A stretch of 64,000 nucleotides of DNA from Holophagales bacterium (GTDB lineage: Bacteria > Acidobacteriota > Thermoanaerobaculia > Multivoradales > JAGPDF01), in contig CP064972.1 of NCBI GenBank assembly GCA_016699405.1, positions 186,001 to 250,000 on the forward strand, in the 5' to 3' direction. The notes below the pieces were generated by a model, which was given only the letters and a program-made list of their open reading frames with translations, had not been told where the DNA came from and did not search any database. Both the position numbers and the translations under genes were made by a program. Below, in pieces: positions 47,066 through 54,872 of the stretch (within the stretch, counting starts at the first letter, position 1; every line of letters starts with the position of its first letter).

Positions 47066-47797
47066 TTACTGGAGCTTGAAGTTGACGGTGAGGTTGAAGT
47101 AGACGGAGACGGGCCGGCCGTTGAGCGTCGCCGGCTTGAAGCGCCACATCTTGACGGCATCGGCGGCCGCCTGGTCGAGGCCCATGGGAAGACCCTTGAG
47201 CACCCGCACGTTGGTCACGCTACCGCTCTTGTCGATGATCGCTTCGACGATTACGACGCCCTGGATCCGGGCCTTGCGCGCGATCTCGGTATAGGCGGGG
47301 GGCACCCGCTGGATCGCCACCGGCGGCTCGACCGAACCCTGGACGTAGAGAATCTCTTCTTCCTTCTTTTCGGGCATCTGGCCGCCGAGCACGCCACCCG
47401 GAGGGCCGCCGACGATGCCGCCGAGGACGCCACCTTCGACGCCGCCCTCGACACCGCCTTCGACGCCACCGTCCATGCCGGTGTCAGGTCCGGCCTTCGG
47501 CGCTTCGGCGGGGATCTCGACCGGCTGGACCGGCGTCGTGACCGCCACCTTCGGCGCTTCCACGACGGCTACCTTCTTCGGCGGCGGCGGAGGAGGAGGC
47601 GGCGGGGGCGGCGGGGACATCGCCTGGACGAAGGAAACCTGGACTGGCGGCTCGTCGACGAGCTCGATCGTCCAGTACTGCGCGACGACCGTGCCGGCCA
47701 GCACCAGGGCGTGGACGGCGACGGCCACCGGCACGAAGAGCAGACGGCTCTTCGGCTGCGGCTTCTTCTGCGATTCGATGAGCGCGTTCTCGAACAT
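47066..47797 (-). CDS. tonB: energy transducer TonB
   Basis: 243 residues. An N-terminal membrane anchor (about 20-41) with a His in VHALVLAG, a run of 12 prolines (62-73), a periplasmic linker with GGV-type repeats (110-139), and a TonB C-terminal domain (about 160-243; IQRVPPAYTEIARKARIQGV, then VVIVEAIIDKSGSVTNVRVL). TonB links the ExbBD motor to outer-membrane transporters. Order is TPR lipoprotein, tonB, exbB, exbD, exbD. The Gly-Gly-Val linker is unusual. Confidence 0.92.
   Translation of the reverse strand: MFENALIESQKKPQPKSRLLFVPVAVAVHALVLAGTVVAQYWTIELVDEPPVQVSFVQAMSPPPPPPPPPPPPKKVAVVEAPKVAVTTPVQPVEIPAEAPKAGPDTGMDGGVEGGVEGGVEGGVLGGIVGGPPGGVLGGQMPEKKEEEILYVQGSVEPPVAIQRVPPAYTEIARKARIQGVVIVEAIIDKSGSVTNVRVLKGLPMGLDQAAADAVKMWRFKPATLNGRPVSVYFNLTVNFKLQ
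47381..47470 (-). repeat. in-frame tandem GGV[E/L] repeat in TonB linker
   Basis: The segment encodes three GGVE units followed by looser GGV/GGI and PPGGVLGG copies (residues 110-139 of TonB). It is built on a 12-bp unit. Copy number likely varies between strains by slippage and would change the linker length. Confidence 0.75.
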
Positions 47798-47816
47798 CGT
47801 GGGTCGCTCCTCTCGC

Positions 47817-48644
47817 TCAGGAACCGGCCGGCTTCGCAGCCGCGGCCTTCTGGCGCTCGCGAATGGCCTTCGCCCGATCGAGCCACTCCTGCGCCTTGGT
47901 GTAGTAGTCCTGGGCGACGTAGGGATCGGTCTCGAGCTTGGCCTTCTCGCGGTACAAGAGATTGATGTAGACCATCGTCTGGAAATCTTCCGGCTTGATG
48001 CGATCGGCCGTGGTCAGGGCGGTCATCCCGAGCTCGACCATCTTGGCCCGCGCCTCGAGCGAGAGCGTGGGGTCACGATAGGACTTGCTCCAGCAGTTCA
48101 CGCCCACCGTGTAGAGCCGTTCCGGATCGGGCTTGGCGCCACCCGACTTGATCACGTGATCATAGGCGGCCTCGATCCGGTCGGCGCGCAACAGGATGCT
48201 GAAGATCTGCCCGTCGATCTCGTTCTTGATCTCCGGCTTCGCCGTCGCCTTCGCCTTCAGCTTCGCGATGGCGTCGTCCCACTTCTGCATGTTGACGAGC
48301 GTGGTGATGATGTACTCGTCGGTCTTCGGATCGTCCGGGAAGGCCAGCTTGTACTTCTCGAACGCATCCATCGAGGTCTTGGCCCAGGCCAGATTCGACT
48401 TCGACTCGTCTCCGGGCTTGTAGAGCACCATCGAGGCGAGACCGACCGAGCGCCAGATCTGGCGGGCCTCCGGGTCCAGCTTGAGACCGGCCTGGTACTC
48501 GTTGACCGCGGCCTCGTACTTTTCGGCGCGGTAGAACTGGTTGCCTTCTTTGAAGTGGGTTCGCGCCTTGAACTTCTGGCAGCCCGCCAGGGTCGGGGCG
48601 AGAAGCAGCGTCGCGAGGAGGAACGGAACGGCTCTGGTTCGCAT
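47817..48644 (-). CDS. TPR-containing lipoprotein
   Basis: 275 residues from ATG 48644. A lipoprotein signal with lipobox LAGC (Cys22) is followed by TPR-like helical pairs: HFKEGNQFYRAEKYEAAVNE with YQAGLKLDPEARQIWRSVGL, then SMDAFEKYKLAFPDDPKTDE and WLDRAKAIRERQK. It is the first gene of the tonB-exbB-exbD operon, 19 bp before tonB. It may bind an outer-membrane or peptidoglycan partner of TonB; the binding partner cannot be inferred. Its predicted transcript has a leader of about 520 nt. Confidence 0.85.
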   Translation of the reverse strand: MRTRAVPFLLATLLLAPTLAGCQKFKARTHFKEGNQFYRAEKYEAAVNEYQAGLKLDPEARQIWRSVGLASMVLYKPGDESKSNLAWAKTSMDAFEKYKLAFPDDPKTDEYIITTLVNMQKWDDAIAKLKAKATAKPEIKNEIDGQIFSILLRADRIEAAYDHVIKSGGAKPDPERLYTVGVNCWSKSYRDPTLSLEARAKMVELGMTALTTADRIKPEDFQTMVYINLLYREKAKLETDPYVAQDYYTKAQEWLDRAKAIRERQKAAAAKPAGS

Positions 48645-49358
48645 GGGTTCGTGGCCTCGCCGCAGTGGGGCGGCAGACTGGTGCGAGCGGATTGCGCGAC
48701 CGGCCTCGGGCACCGGGAACGACGGCCCGGCGCCCGACGGCGCGCCAGGCGCCAGAGTGCGCGCCCGAGGGGCCGCCGGCGGCCGGCGGCAGGAGCCGCT
48801 CGCAAGTTGGAGCGATGAGAACGATGCTGCGGGATCGGGGACGCGGCGCGAAAAGGCTGGCATGGGTCGTCGGTCCTCGTCGCCGCGCGCTACCGGGCCG
48901 GGCTCGCCCCGCGAGTCGCCGCTCCGCCGACGACCCGGCCCCGGCTCCCCGCCTGGGCTGAGACGACCGGCACGGCGCCGCGTTCTGCCGCGGACCCGAC
49001 GGAGACGACGGCTGCCCAACCCGGAGCCGCCCCCCTACCCTGGCGGCGCAGCTCCTGCCAGCCCGCACGCCGGGCGACCTGAGCGGTGATCCCGTGACGG
49101 CACGGGTGGTGCGAGCGGGTCATAGGAAAATGGGCGGCGACCGAGGTCTTTCGACCGGAAACAGCGGCTTACTCTAGGCTTTCCGGGCCTATTGTCAAGT
49201 GCCGAGGCAGCCGCCAACCCCGCACCGGGCCGCCCTTGCCACCCTCTCGGGCGGGCCGCAGCGGTCCCCTGGATATTACCTCGCGAAGGGCATGGCAGAA
49301 TAGGCGGGCATAGCCGTTCCCGCCTGTCTGTCGCCGATGCGGAGGAGGAAGTGATCCC
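48645..49358. other. 714 bp without a supported gene, between divergent tonB-operon and transhydrogenase genes
   Basis: The open frames in it are short or shadows of GC-rich sequence with no family motif or ribosome site. It holds one good minus-strand promoter at 49171-49198 and a purine-rich ribosome site (GGAGGAGGAAG) for the transhydrogenase gene. I see no tRNA, tmRNA, RNase P or riboswitch signature. The leader between the promoter and the TPR gene is long enough for a structured RNA, but no fold could be assigned. Confidence 0.5.
49171..49198 (-). promoter_or_regulatory. candidate sigma-70-type promoter of the TPR-tonB-exbB-exbD operon
   Basis: Minus strand: TTGACA (49198-49193, perfect -35), 16 bp spacer, TAGAGT (49176-49171). 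The predicted start is about 520 nt before the TPR gene ATG. Confidence 0.5.
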
Positions 49359-49760
49359 ATGATTCGTGCCCTGCTGCGCTCGGGCCCCCTGCTGCTTGCC
49401 AGTGCGTCCGCCGCCCTGGCGAGCGACGCAGCCCCCGCCACCGAGTCCGCCGCTCACGCGCCGGCCTCCGATTTCACCTCGATGCTCTTCGTCTTCCTGC
49501 TCGCGACCTTCATCGGCATGGGCGTCATCACCCGGGTCTCCCGGCTGCTGCACACCCCGCTGATGTCCCTGACCAACGCCATCTCGGCCATCGCGGTGGT
49601 CGGCGCCATCGTGCTCTCCGGCGGTGCGGAGTACCCGCTGCCGATCCGCATCCTCGGCGCGATCGCCCTCTTCGCCTCGATGACCAACATCGTCAGCGGC
49701 TTCCTGATCACCGACCGCATGCTGAAGATGTTCAAGACGCGCGAGGCCAAGAAGCCATGA
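49359..49760 (+). CDS. pntAB: NAD(P) transhydrogenase alpha-2 (membrane domain II part), PntA C-terminal type
   Basis: 133 residues. A hydrophobic signal-like N-terminus (LRSGPLLLASASAALAS), a short Ala/Pro linker and then the alpha-2 domain with about three spans: MLFVFLLATFIGMGVITRVS, LLHTPLMSLTNAISAIAVVG and NIVSGFLITDRMLKMF. With the beta subunit it forms the proton channel that drives hydride transfer from NADH to NADP+. The NAD(H)-binding alpha-1 subunit is not encoded next to it or elsewhere in the window. The stop overlaps pntB (ATGA). The leader-like N-terminus is not usual for this subunit. Confidence 0.9.
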   Translation: MIRALLRSGPLLLASASAALASDAAPATESAAHAPASDFTSMLFVFLLATFIGMGVITRVSRLLHTPLMSLTNAISAIAVVGAIVLSGGAEYPLPIRILGAIALFASMTNIVSGFLITDRMLKMFKTREAKKP

Positions 49761-51160
49761 GCGCCTTCTTCGCGCAGTTCGCCTACCTCGCCGGCGCCGC
49801 CCTCTTCATCTTCTCGCTGCACTGGATGAACGACCCGAAGACGGCCCGCAAGGGCGTCTTCGCCGGCGTCGCGGGGATGACGCTCGCCATTCTCGGCACC
49901 CTGTTGCGACCCGACATCGTCCACTGGGAGTGGCTGGCGATCGCCGCCGCCCTCGGCGCGATCGTCGGCTGGCCGCTGTCGCGCGTGCCGCTCACCGCGG
50001 TACCGCAGCGGACGGCGCTTTCCCACGCCTTCGGCGGCCTCGCCGCCGGCCTCGTCGGCACGGCGAAGTTCTACTACTGGCTGGGCGAGGGCGGCGCGGA
50101 GCTGACCAAGTTCCGGATGACCGCCATCATCCTCGAGATCCTCCTCGGCTACCTGACCTTCACCGGCTCGCTGATGGCCGCCGGCAAGCTCCAGGAGCTG
50201 CGCTGGATCCCGCAGCGCCCGGTGACCTATCCGCTGCAGAACCTGAGCAACCTGCTGATCCTCGCCGCCGGCGTCGCCTGCGGCGGTCTGCTGGTGTGGA
50301 ACCCGGCGCAGTACGGCTATCTGTTCCCGGTCGTCATCGCCGTGGCGCTCGCCTTCGGCGTCCTGCTGATCATCCCGATCGGCGGCGCCGACATGCCGAC
50401 AGTGATCTCGCTGCTCAACTCCTACGCCGGCCTCGCCGCCGTGGCGATGGGCTTCGTTCTCGACAACAAGCTCCTGGTGGTCGCCGGCGCTCTCGACGGC
50501 TCCTCGGGCCTGATCCTGTCGATCATCATGTGCAAGGCGATGAACCGCTCCTTCACCAACGTCCTCTTCGGCGCCTTCGGCCAGGTGCAGGCGGCCGGTG
50601 CCGCCGGCGAGCAGAAGACGGCCAAGAAGGAGACGCCCGAGGGTGCCGCCCAGGTGATGGAACAGGCGCAGCTGGTGGTGATCGTCCCCGGCTACGGCAT
50701 GGCGGTCGCCCAGGCCCAGCACCGCGTGCGCGAGCTCTTCGACCAGCTCACCAAGCGTGGCGTCGACGTGCGCTTCGCCATCCACCCGGTGGCCGGCCGC
50801 ATGCCCGGGCACATGAACGTCCTGCTCGCCGAGGCCGATATCCCGTACGAGAAGCTCGTCGAGATGGACGACATCAACCACGACATGGCACAGGCCGACG
50901 TCGTGCTGGTGATCGGCGCCAACGACGTGGTCAACCCGGCGGCGCGGCACGACAAGTCGAGCCCGATCTTCGGCATGCCGATCATCGACGCCGACAAGGC
51001 GCGCACCTGCTTCGCCATCAAGCGGTCGATGAACCCCGGCTTCGCCGGCATCGAGAACGAGCTGTACTTCGCCCCCAACACCTACATGCTCTTCGGCGAT
51101 GCCAAGGCGGTGGTCAGCGAGATCGTCAAGGCGCTGGCCGGCGAGGGCGGCGGGCACTGA
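49757..51160 (+). CDS. pntB: NAD(P) transhydrogenase subunit beta
   Basis: 467 residues. About nine membrane spans in the first 270 residues (GGADMPTVISLLNSYAGLAA and LDGSSGLILSIIMCKAMNRS), then the NADP(H)-binding domain III (IVPGYGMAVAQAQHRVREL, VAGRMPGHMNVLLAEA, and DVVLVIGANDVVNPAARHD). It overlaps the alpha-2 gene by 4 bp. It ends just before a strong terminator. An alpha-1 partner is required for normal activity and must be elsewhere. Confidence 0.94.
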   Translation: MSAFFAQFAYLAGAALFIFSLHWMNDPKTARKGVFAGVAGMTLAILGTLLRPDIVHWEWLAIAAALGAIVGWPLSRVPLTAVPQRTALSHAFGGLAAGLVGTAKFYYWLGEGGAELTKFRMTAIILEILLGYLTFTGSLMAAGKLQELRWIPQRPVTYPLQNLSNLLILAAGVACGGLLVWNPAQYGYLFPVVIAVALAFGVLLIIPIGGADMPTVISLLNSYAGLAAVAMGFVLDNKLLVVAGALDGSSGLILSIIMCKAMNRSFTNVLFGAFGQVQAAGAAGEQKTAKKETPEGAAQVMEQAQLVVIVPGYGMAVAQAQHRVRELFDQLTKRGVDVRFAIHPVAGRMPGHMNVLLAEADIPYEKLVEMDDINHDMAQADVVLVIGANDVVNPAARHDKSSPIFGMPIIDADKARTCFAIKRSMNPGFAGIENELYFAPNTYMLFGDAKAVVSEIVKALAGEGGGH

Positions 51161-51183
51161 GACGGTCGCACCGTCGCACGACG

Positions 51184-51216
51184 AAAAAGGCCGGGCCCGT
51201 GGGCCCGGCCTTTTTT
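51184..51216. terminator. bidirectional intrinsic terminator after pntB
   Basis: AAAAA (51184-51188), stem GGCCGGGCCC/GGGCCCGGCC around a short GT loop, then TTTTTT (51111-offset line, at 51211-51216). The A- and T-tracts on both sides allow termination of pntB on the plus strand and of the convergent TorF-like gene on the minus strand. Confidence 0.85.
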
Positions 51217-51250
51217 CTTGCGCTGCACTCGTGGCGGCGCGGGGTCCCGC

Positions 51251-52027
51251 TCAGAAGCTCCAGGCCAGCCGCACGCCGAGCCAGAAGAGCCCGTCCTTCG
51301 GCGTTTCGCCGACCAGATCGCGAGGGTTGAACCCCTCCGGATCGTCGACCCAGGTGTAATTCAGGGACGGCGTGAAGGCGAACGAGCCCGAGGTCCAGGT
51401 GAGCGGCAACGTCGCGGTGACGTTCGTCAGGCGATCGGCCACGCCGTACTGATTGCTCCAGCCCGCGAGCACCTTCGGCTCGGTCGACAGCGTGTCCCCC
51501 TCGAACGGCAGCGAGAAGCCGAACTCGACGTAGTCGCCCTTGATGTTGTCGTCGAGGCCGCGGTAGTACTCGACGAGCGTCTTGAAATGCTCGCTCGCCT
51601 TCCAATACGCGTAGAGGTTGGCCTCGAGGTCCGAGGTGTCACCGTAGGCGAAATCGCGCGTCCAGGTCGACTCGTAGCGGTAGTAGTAGAGCGCCCCGCC
51701 GACCGTCCAGGCCCCGCCCGCGAGCTCGGTCTCGTAGCCCAGCGTCGCATCGACCTCGTCGAAGTCGGTCTTGTCGTCCCCGAGCGACGCGTCGTTCTTG
51801 AGGCCGCCGATCACGCCGACGTTCATCCACAGTCCGGGCGCCGCCGACGGCGAGTAGTTGAGATAGACCAGCAACGACGGGTCGCCGTGCGACAGGTCGT
51901 AGCCGCGCCAGATGTAGCGGCTCACGCCGTCGACGGTCAGCTCGAACTCCGGCTCGTCGCCGGCCCACACGGCACCGGCCGGCAGGACGAGGGTCGCCAG
52001 CAGCAGGATCTTCAGCAGCTTCTTCAT
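51251..52027 (-). CDS. TorF-family outer-membrane porin-like protein
   Basis: 258 residues from ATG 52027. A signal peptide (KLLKILLLATLVLPAGAVWA) is followed by an amphipathic beta-barrel pattern of the TorF/Gcw_chp family: LTVDGVSRYIWRGYDLSHGD, YYYRYESTWTRDFAYGDTSD and LEANLYAYW, ending in a terminal Phe (WLGVRLAWSF), as expected for a BAM substrate. It is the last gene of the polyamine transporter operon, 16 bp after potD. It could be an outer-membrane entry path for polyamines; this is inference from position. Confidence 0.85.
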   Translation of the reverse strand: MKKLLKILLLATLVLPAGAVWAGDEPEFELTVDGVSRYIWRGYDLSHGDPSLLVYLNYSPSAAPGLWMNVGVIGGLKNDASLGDDKTDFDEVDATLGYETELAGGAWTVGGALYYYRYESTWTRDFAYGDTSDLEANLYAYWKASEHFKTLVEYYRGLDDNIKGDYVEFGFSLPFEGDTLSTEPKVLAGWSNQYGVADRLTNVTATLPLTWTSGSFAFTPSLNYTWVDDPEGFNPRDLVGETPKDGLFWLGVRLAWSF

Positions 52028-52043
52028 GGTCTCCTCCGGCGCC

Positions 52044-53102
52044 TCACTGCGCCTTGATCTCGGTCCACAGCTCGTCGAGAAGCGTCGTCGTGTCGCCCAG
52101 GTCCTCGATGAGCTCGCAGCGTGCCACGACCTCGTCCGGCGGGTAGATCGCCGGATCGGCGAGGATCTCGGGGCGGATGAACTGCCGGGCCGCCAGGTTC
52201 GCGCTCGCGTAGCTCGTGCCGTTGACCAGGCGCGCACCGATCTCCGGCTGGAGCAGGAAGTCGATGAATTCGTAGGCCACGTCGACGTGGCGAGACGCGG
52301 CGGGGATCGCCATGCTGTCGAGCCACAGCGTCCCGCCCTCCTTCGGCACCACGTAGGCGAGCCGCTCGGGGGCGCTGCGCGCCGCCTCGGCGAGCTGACC
52401 GTTGTAACCGTGAGCGAGGTCGACATCGCCCGAGGCGAGGATGTTGGAGAAGTCGCCGCTGTTGTAGGTGCGTATCAGCCGCTTCTGCTCGCGCAGCATC
52501 GCCGCCGCCTGCCGCAGCACCGCCGGGTCCTTCTCGTTGAGCGACCGACCCATCCGCTTGAGCGCCGCGGCGAAGCACTCGCGCATGTCGTCGAGCATCA
52601 GGATGCGCCCCTTGTGCTTGGGGTCGAACACCGCGGCCCAGCTGTCGACCGCGCCGACCGCCGTCTTGTTGAAGCCGATCCCGGTCGTGCCCCAGAAATA
52701 CGGGACCGTGTGGGCGTTGTGCGGATCGAACGGCTTGTCGAGGAATCGCGGGTCGAGGTTCGACCAGTGCGTCAGACGGGCACGATCGAGCTCGCGGATC
52801 AGCTTCTCCTCGGCCAGGATCTTGACCATGTAGTCCGACGGCACCACGAGGTCGTAGTCGGCCACCCCGGACTTGAGCTTGGCGAGCAGCGCCTCGTTCG
52901 AGTCGTAGAGATCGACGCTCACCTTCGTGCCGGTCCGCTTGGCGAAGTCGTCGATGACGTCCTGCGGCAGGTAGGCCGACCAGATGAAGACGTTGAGCTT
53001 CTTTTCCGGCGGCGCGGGAGCCTTGGCCTCGCGGTCGCAGCCGGCGGCCAGGGCCGCCGCGAACAGCGTGGCGGCGAGAACGGCGGTCGAACGGCGGATC
53101 AT
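52044..53102 (-). CDS. potD: spermidine/putrescine-binding lipoprotein PotD
   Basis: 352 residues from ATG 53102. Lipoprotein signal with lipobox AAGC (Cys22). Polyamine-binding family features include FIWSAYLPQDVIDDF, VVPSDYMVKILAE, YFWGTTGIGFNKT and GGTLWLDSMAIPAAS; the Trp-x-Asp in the last segment contacts the amine in E. coli PotD. It is anchored in the membrane and hands substrate to PotBC. It overlaps potC by 4 bp. Confidence 0.9.
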   Translation of the reverse strand: MIRRSTAVLAATLFAAALAAGCDREAKAPAPPEKKLNVFIWSAYLPQDVIDDFAKRTGTKVSVDLYDSNEALLAKLKSGVADYDLVVPSDYMVKILAEEKLIRELDRARLTHWSNLDPRFLDKPFDPHNAHTVPYFWGTTGIGFNKTAVGAVDSWAAVFDPKHKGRILMLDDMRECFAAALKRMGRSLNEKDPAVLRQAAAMLREQKRLIRTYNSGDFSNILASGDVDLAHGYNGQLAEAARSAPERLAYVVPKEGGTLWLDSMAIPAASRHVDVAYEFIDFLLQPEIGARLVNGTSYASANLAARQFIRPEILADPAIYPPDEVVARCELIEDLGDTTTLLDELWTEIKAQ

Positions 53103-53974
53103 TTCTTCCCTCCTTCGAGCGGACGCTGCTGCAGCCGCTGAGCGGCGACGATGAAGACGACGGTGACGAGCAAGAGCAGGGTCGAGACGGCGTTGACCTC
53201 CGGGGTGACACCGACCTTGAGCATCGAGTAGATCTGCAGCGGCAGGGTCGTGGCACCGACGCCGGCGACGAACGAGGTGACCACGTAGTCGTCGATCGAG
53301 ATTGTGAAGACGAGCAGCGCCCCGGCGACGATCCCCGGCAGGATCAGCGGCAGCGTGACGCGACGGAAGGTCTCGAGCGGCGTCGCCCCCAGGTCGAGGG
53401 CGGCCTCTTCGAGCTCGCGGTCGAAACCGGCCAGGCGGGCGCGCACCACGATCGCCACGTAGGAGACCGAAAAGACGACGTGGGCGACGACGACCGTCCA
53501 GATCGACAGGCGCAGGTTGACCACGCCGAAGAAGGTGACCAGTGCCGCGCCGAGGACGATCTCCGGGATGATGATCGGCAGGTAGAGCGTCGCCTGGGTG
53601 GCGCCACGCCCGCGGAACTCGTGCCGGGCAAGCGCCAGCGCGACCAGGGTGCCGACCACCGTGGCGATCGCCGTGGTCAGGCAGGCCACCAGCAGGCTGT
53701 TCTGCACCGAGCGCAGCACCTGCTCGTTGTGCGCCAGCCGCACGTACCAGTCGAGGGTGAAGCCTTGCCAGACCGCCGTCTGGCGCGCGCGATTGAAGGA
53801 AAAGACCACCAGCACGACGATCGGCAGGTAGAGGAAGAGATAGACCGCCCAGGCGTGAACGGCCAGCAGGCGGCGCTCCCAGCCGAAGGGCTGGGCGCGC
53901 GGCACCGGTGCCGGGCGCCCGACGAGACGCTCCGGCAGCTCGGCCGTGGCACCCGCCGGCGCTTCGGCGCTCAC
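53099..53974 (-). CDS. potC: spermidine/putrescine ABC transporter permease PotC
   Basis: 291 residues with six membrane spans after an Ala/Pro-rich N-terminal extension. The EAA loop that contacts the ATPase is visible as ELEEAALDLGATPLETFRRV, and LPLILPGIVAGALLVFTISI follows. It pairs with PotB as the membrane channel. It overlaps potB and potD by 4 bp each. Confidence 0.92.
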   Translation of the reverse strand: MSAEAPAGATAELPERLVGRPAPVPRAQPFGWERRLLAVHAWAVYLFLYLPIVVLVVFSFNRARQTAVWQGFTLDWYVRLAHNEQVLRSVQNSLLVACLTTAIATVVGTLVALALARHEFRGRGATQATLYLPIIIPEIVLGAALVTFFGVVNLRLSIWTVVVAHVVFSVSYVAIVVRARLAGFDRELEEAALDLGATPLETFRRVTLPLILPGIVAGALLVFTISIDDYVVTSFVAGVGATTLPLQIYSMLKVGVTPEVNAVSTLLLLVTVVFIVAAQRLQQRPLEGGKK

Positions 53975-54870
53975 AGCAGGACCTCCTGCCCACGGCGCCG
54001 GGTGTAGAGGGCGTAGGCGAAGAGCAGCAAGAGGACGACCGCCGTCAGCTCGAAGGCGAGTGCGGCACCGAACGGCTGGTTGCGGGCGATCGAGAACTGG
54101 TTCTGGATCAGGTTGCCGAGCAGGATCGTGCGGGCGCCGCCGAGCAGGTCGGAGACGACGAACTGACCGAGCGACGGGATGAAGACCAGCACCACGCCGG
54201 CGACGATTCCGGGCATCGTCATCGGCACGGTGACCCGGACGAAGGTGCTGGCGTGCCCGGCGCCGAGGTCGGTCGACGCTTCGAGCAGCGTCAGGTCGAG
54301 CTTCTCGAGCGAGGCGTAGAGCGGCAGGATCATGAACGGCAGCTCGCCGTAGACCAGGCCGATCAGCACGGCGAAGTTGCCGTAGAGCAGATCGAGCGGC
54401 CGGTCGACGAGCCCGCCGCCGACGAGCAGCGTGTTGACCAGGCCCTCGGTACGCAGGATCAGCATCCAGGCGTAGGTGCGGATCAGGAAGCTGGTCCAGA
54501 ACGGGATCACCACCAGACCGAGCAGCAGGTTCTTGCGCCGCGGCGGCGCCAGGACGGCGATGTAGTAGGCGACCGGATAGCTGACCACCAGGCAGAGCAG
54601 CGTGGTGACCACCGCCATCCAGAGCGAGCGCCAGCCGATCGCCAGGTAGATCGGTTCGAGCGAGTGGGCGTAGTTGCCGAGAAAGGCGCCGCTCGCCACG
54701 TAATGCCCGAGGTCGTCGATCGGCGCGAGGCCGCCGTAGGTCGCGCGCTGACCGAAGCTGACGACGAGGATCAGCCCCAGCGGAACGAGGAAGAAGAGCC
54801 CGAGCGTCGCCCAGGTGGGCAGCGCCAGCAGGTAGGCGAAGGGGCTCGGCCGCCGCTCGCTTCCGGCCAC
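53971..54870 (-). CDS. potB: spermidine/putrescine ABC transporter permease PotB
   Basis: 299 residues with six membrane spans. The EAA motif region is LLEASTDLGAGHASTFVRVT with VPMTMPGIVAGVVLVFIPSL. The N-terminus has a longer periplasmic loop (GLAPIDDLGHYVASGAFLGN). Typical of PotB. It follows potA by 2 bp. Confidence 0.92.
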   Translation of the reverse strand: MAGSERRPSPFAYLLALPTWATLGLFFLVPLGLILVVSFGQRATYGGLAPIDDLGHYVASGAFLGNYAHSLEPIYLAIGWRSLWMAVVTTLLCLVVSYPVAYYIAVLAPPRRKNLLLGLVVIPFWTSFLIRTYAWMLILRTEGLVNTLLVGGGLVDRPLDLLYGNFAVLIGLVYGELPFMILPLYASLEKLDLTLLEASTDLGAGHASTFVRVTVPMTMPGIVAGVVLVFIPSLGQFVVSDLLGGARTILLGNLIQNQFSIARNQPFGAALAFELTAVVLLLLFAYALYTRRRGQEVLL

Positions 54871-54872
54871 GC

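Noticed and set aside
48890..49123. Possible 77-residue gene in the gap between the tonB operon and pnt
   Set aside because: Composition is that of random GC-rich sequence; no ribosome site, no motif and no conserved neighbour support it.
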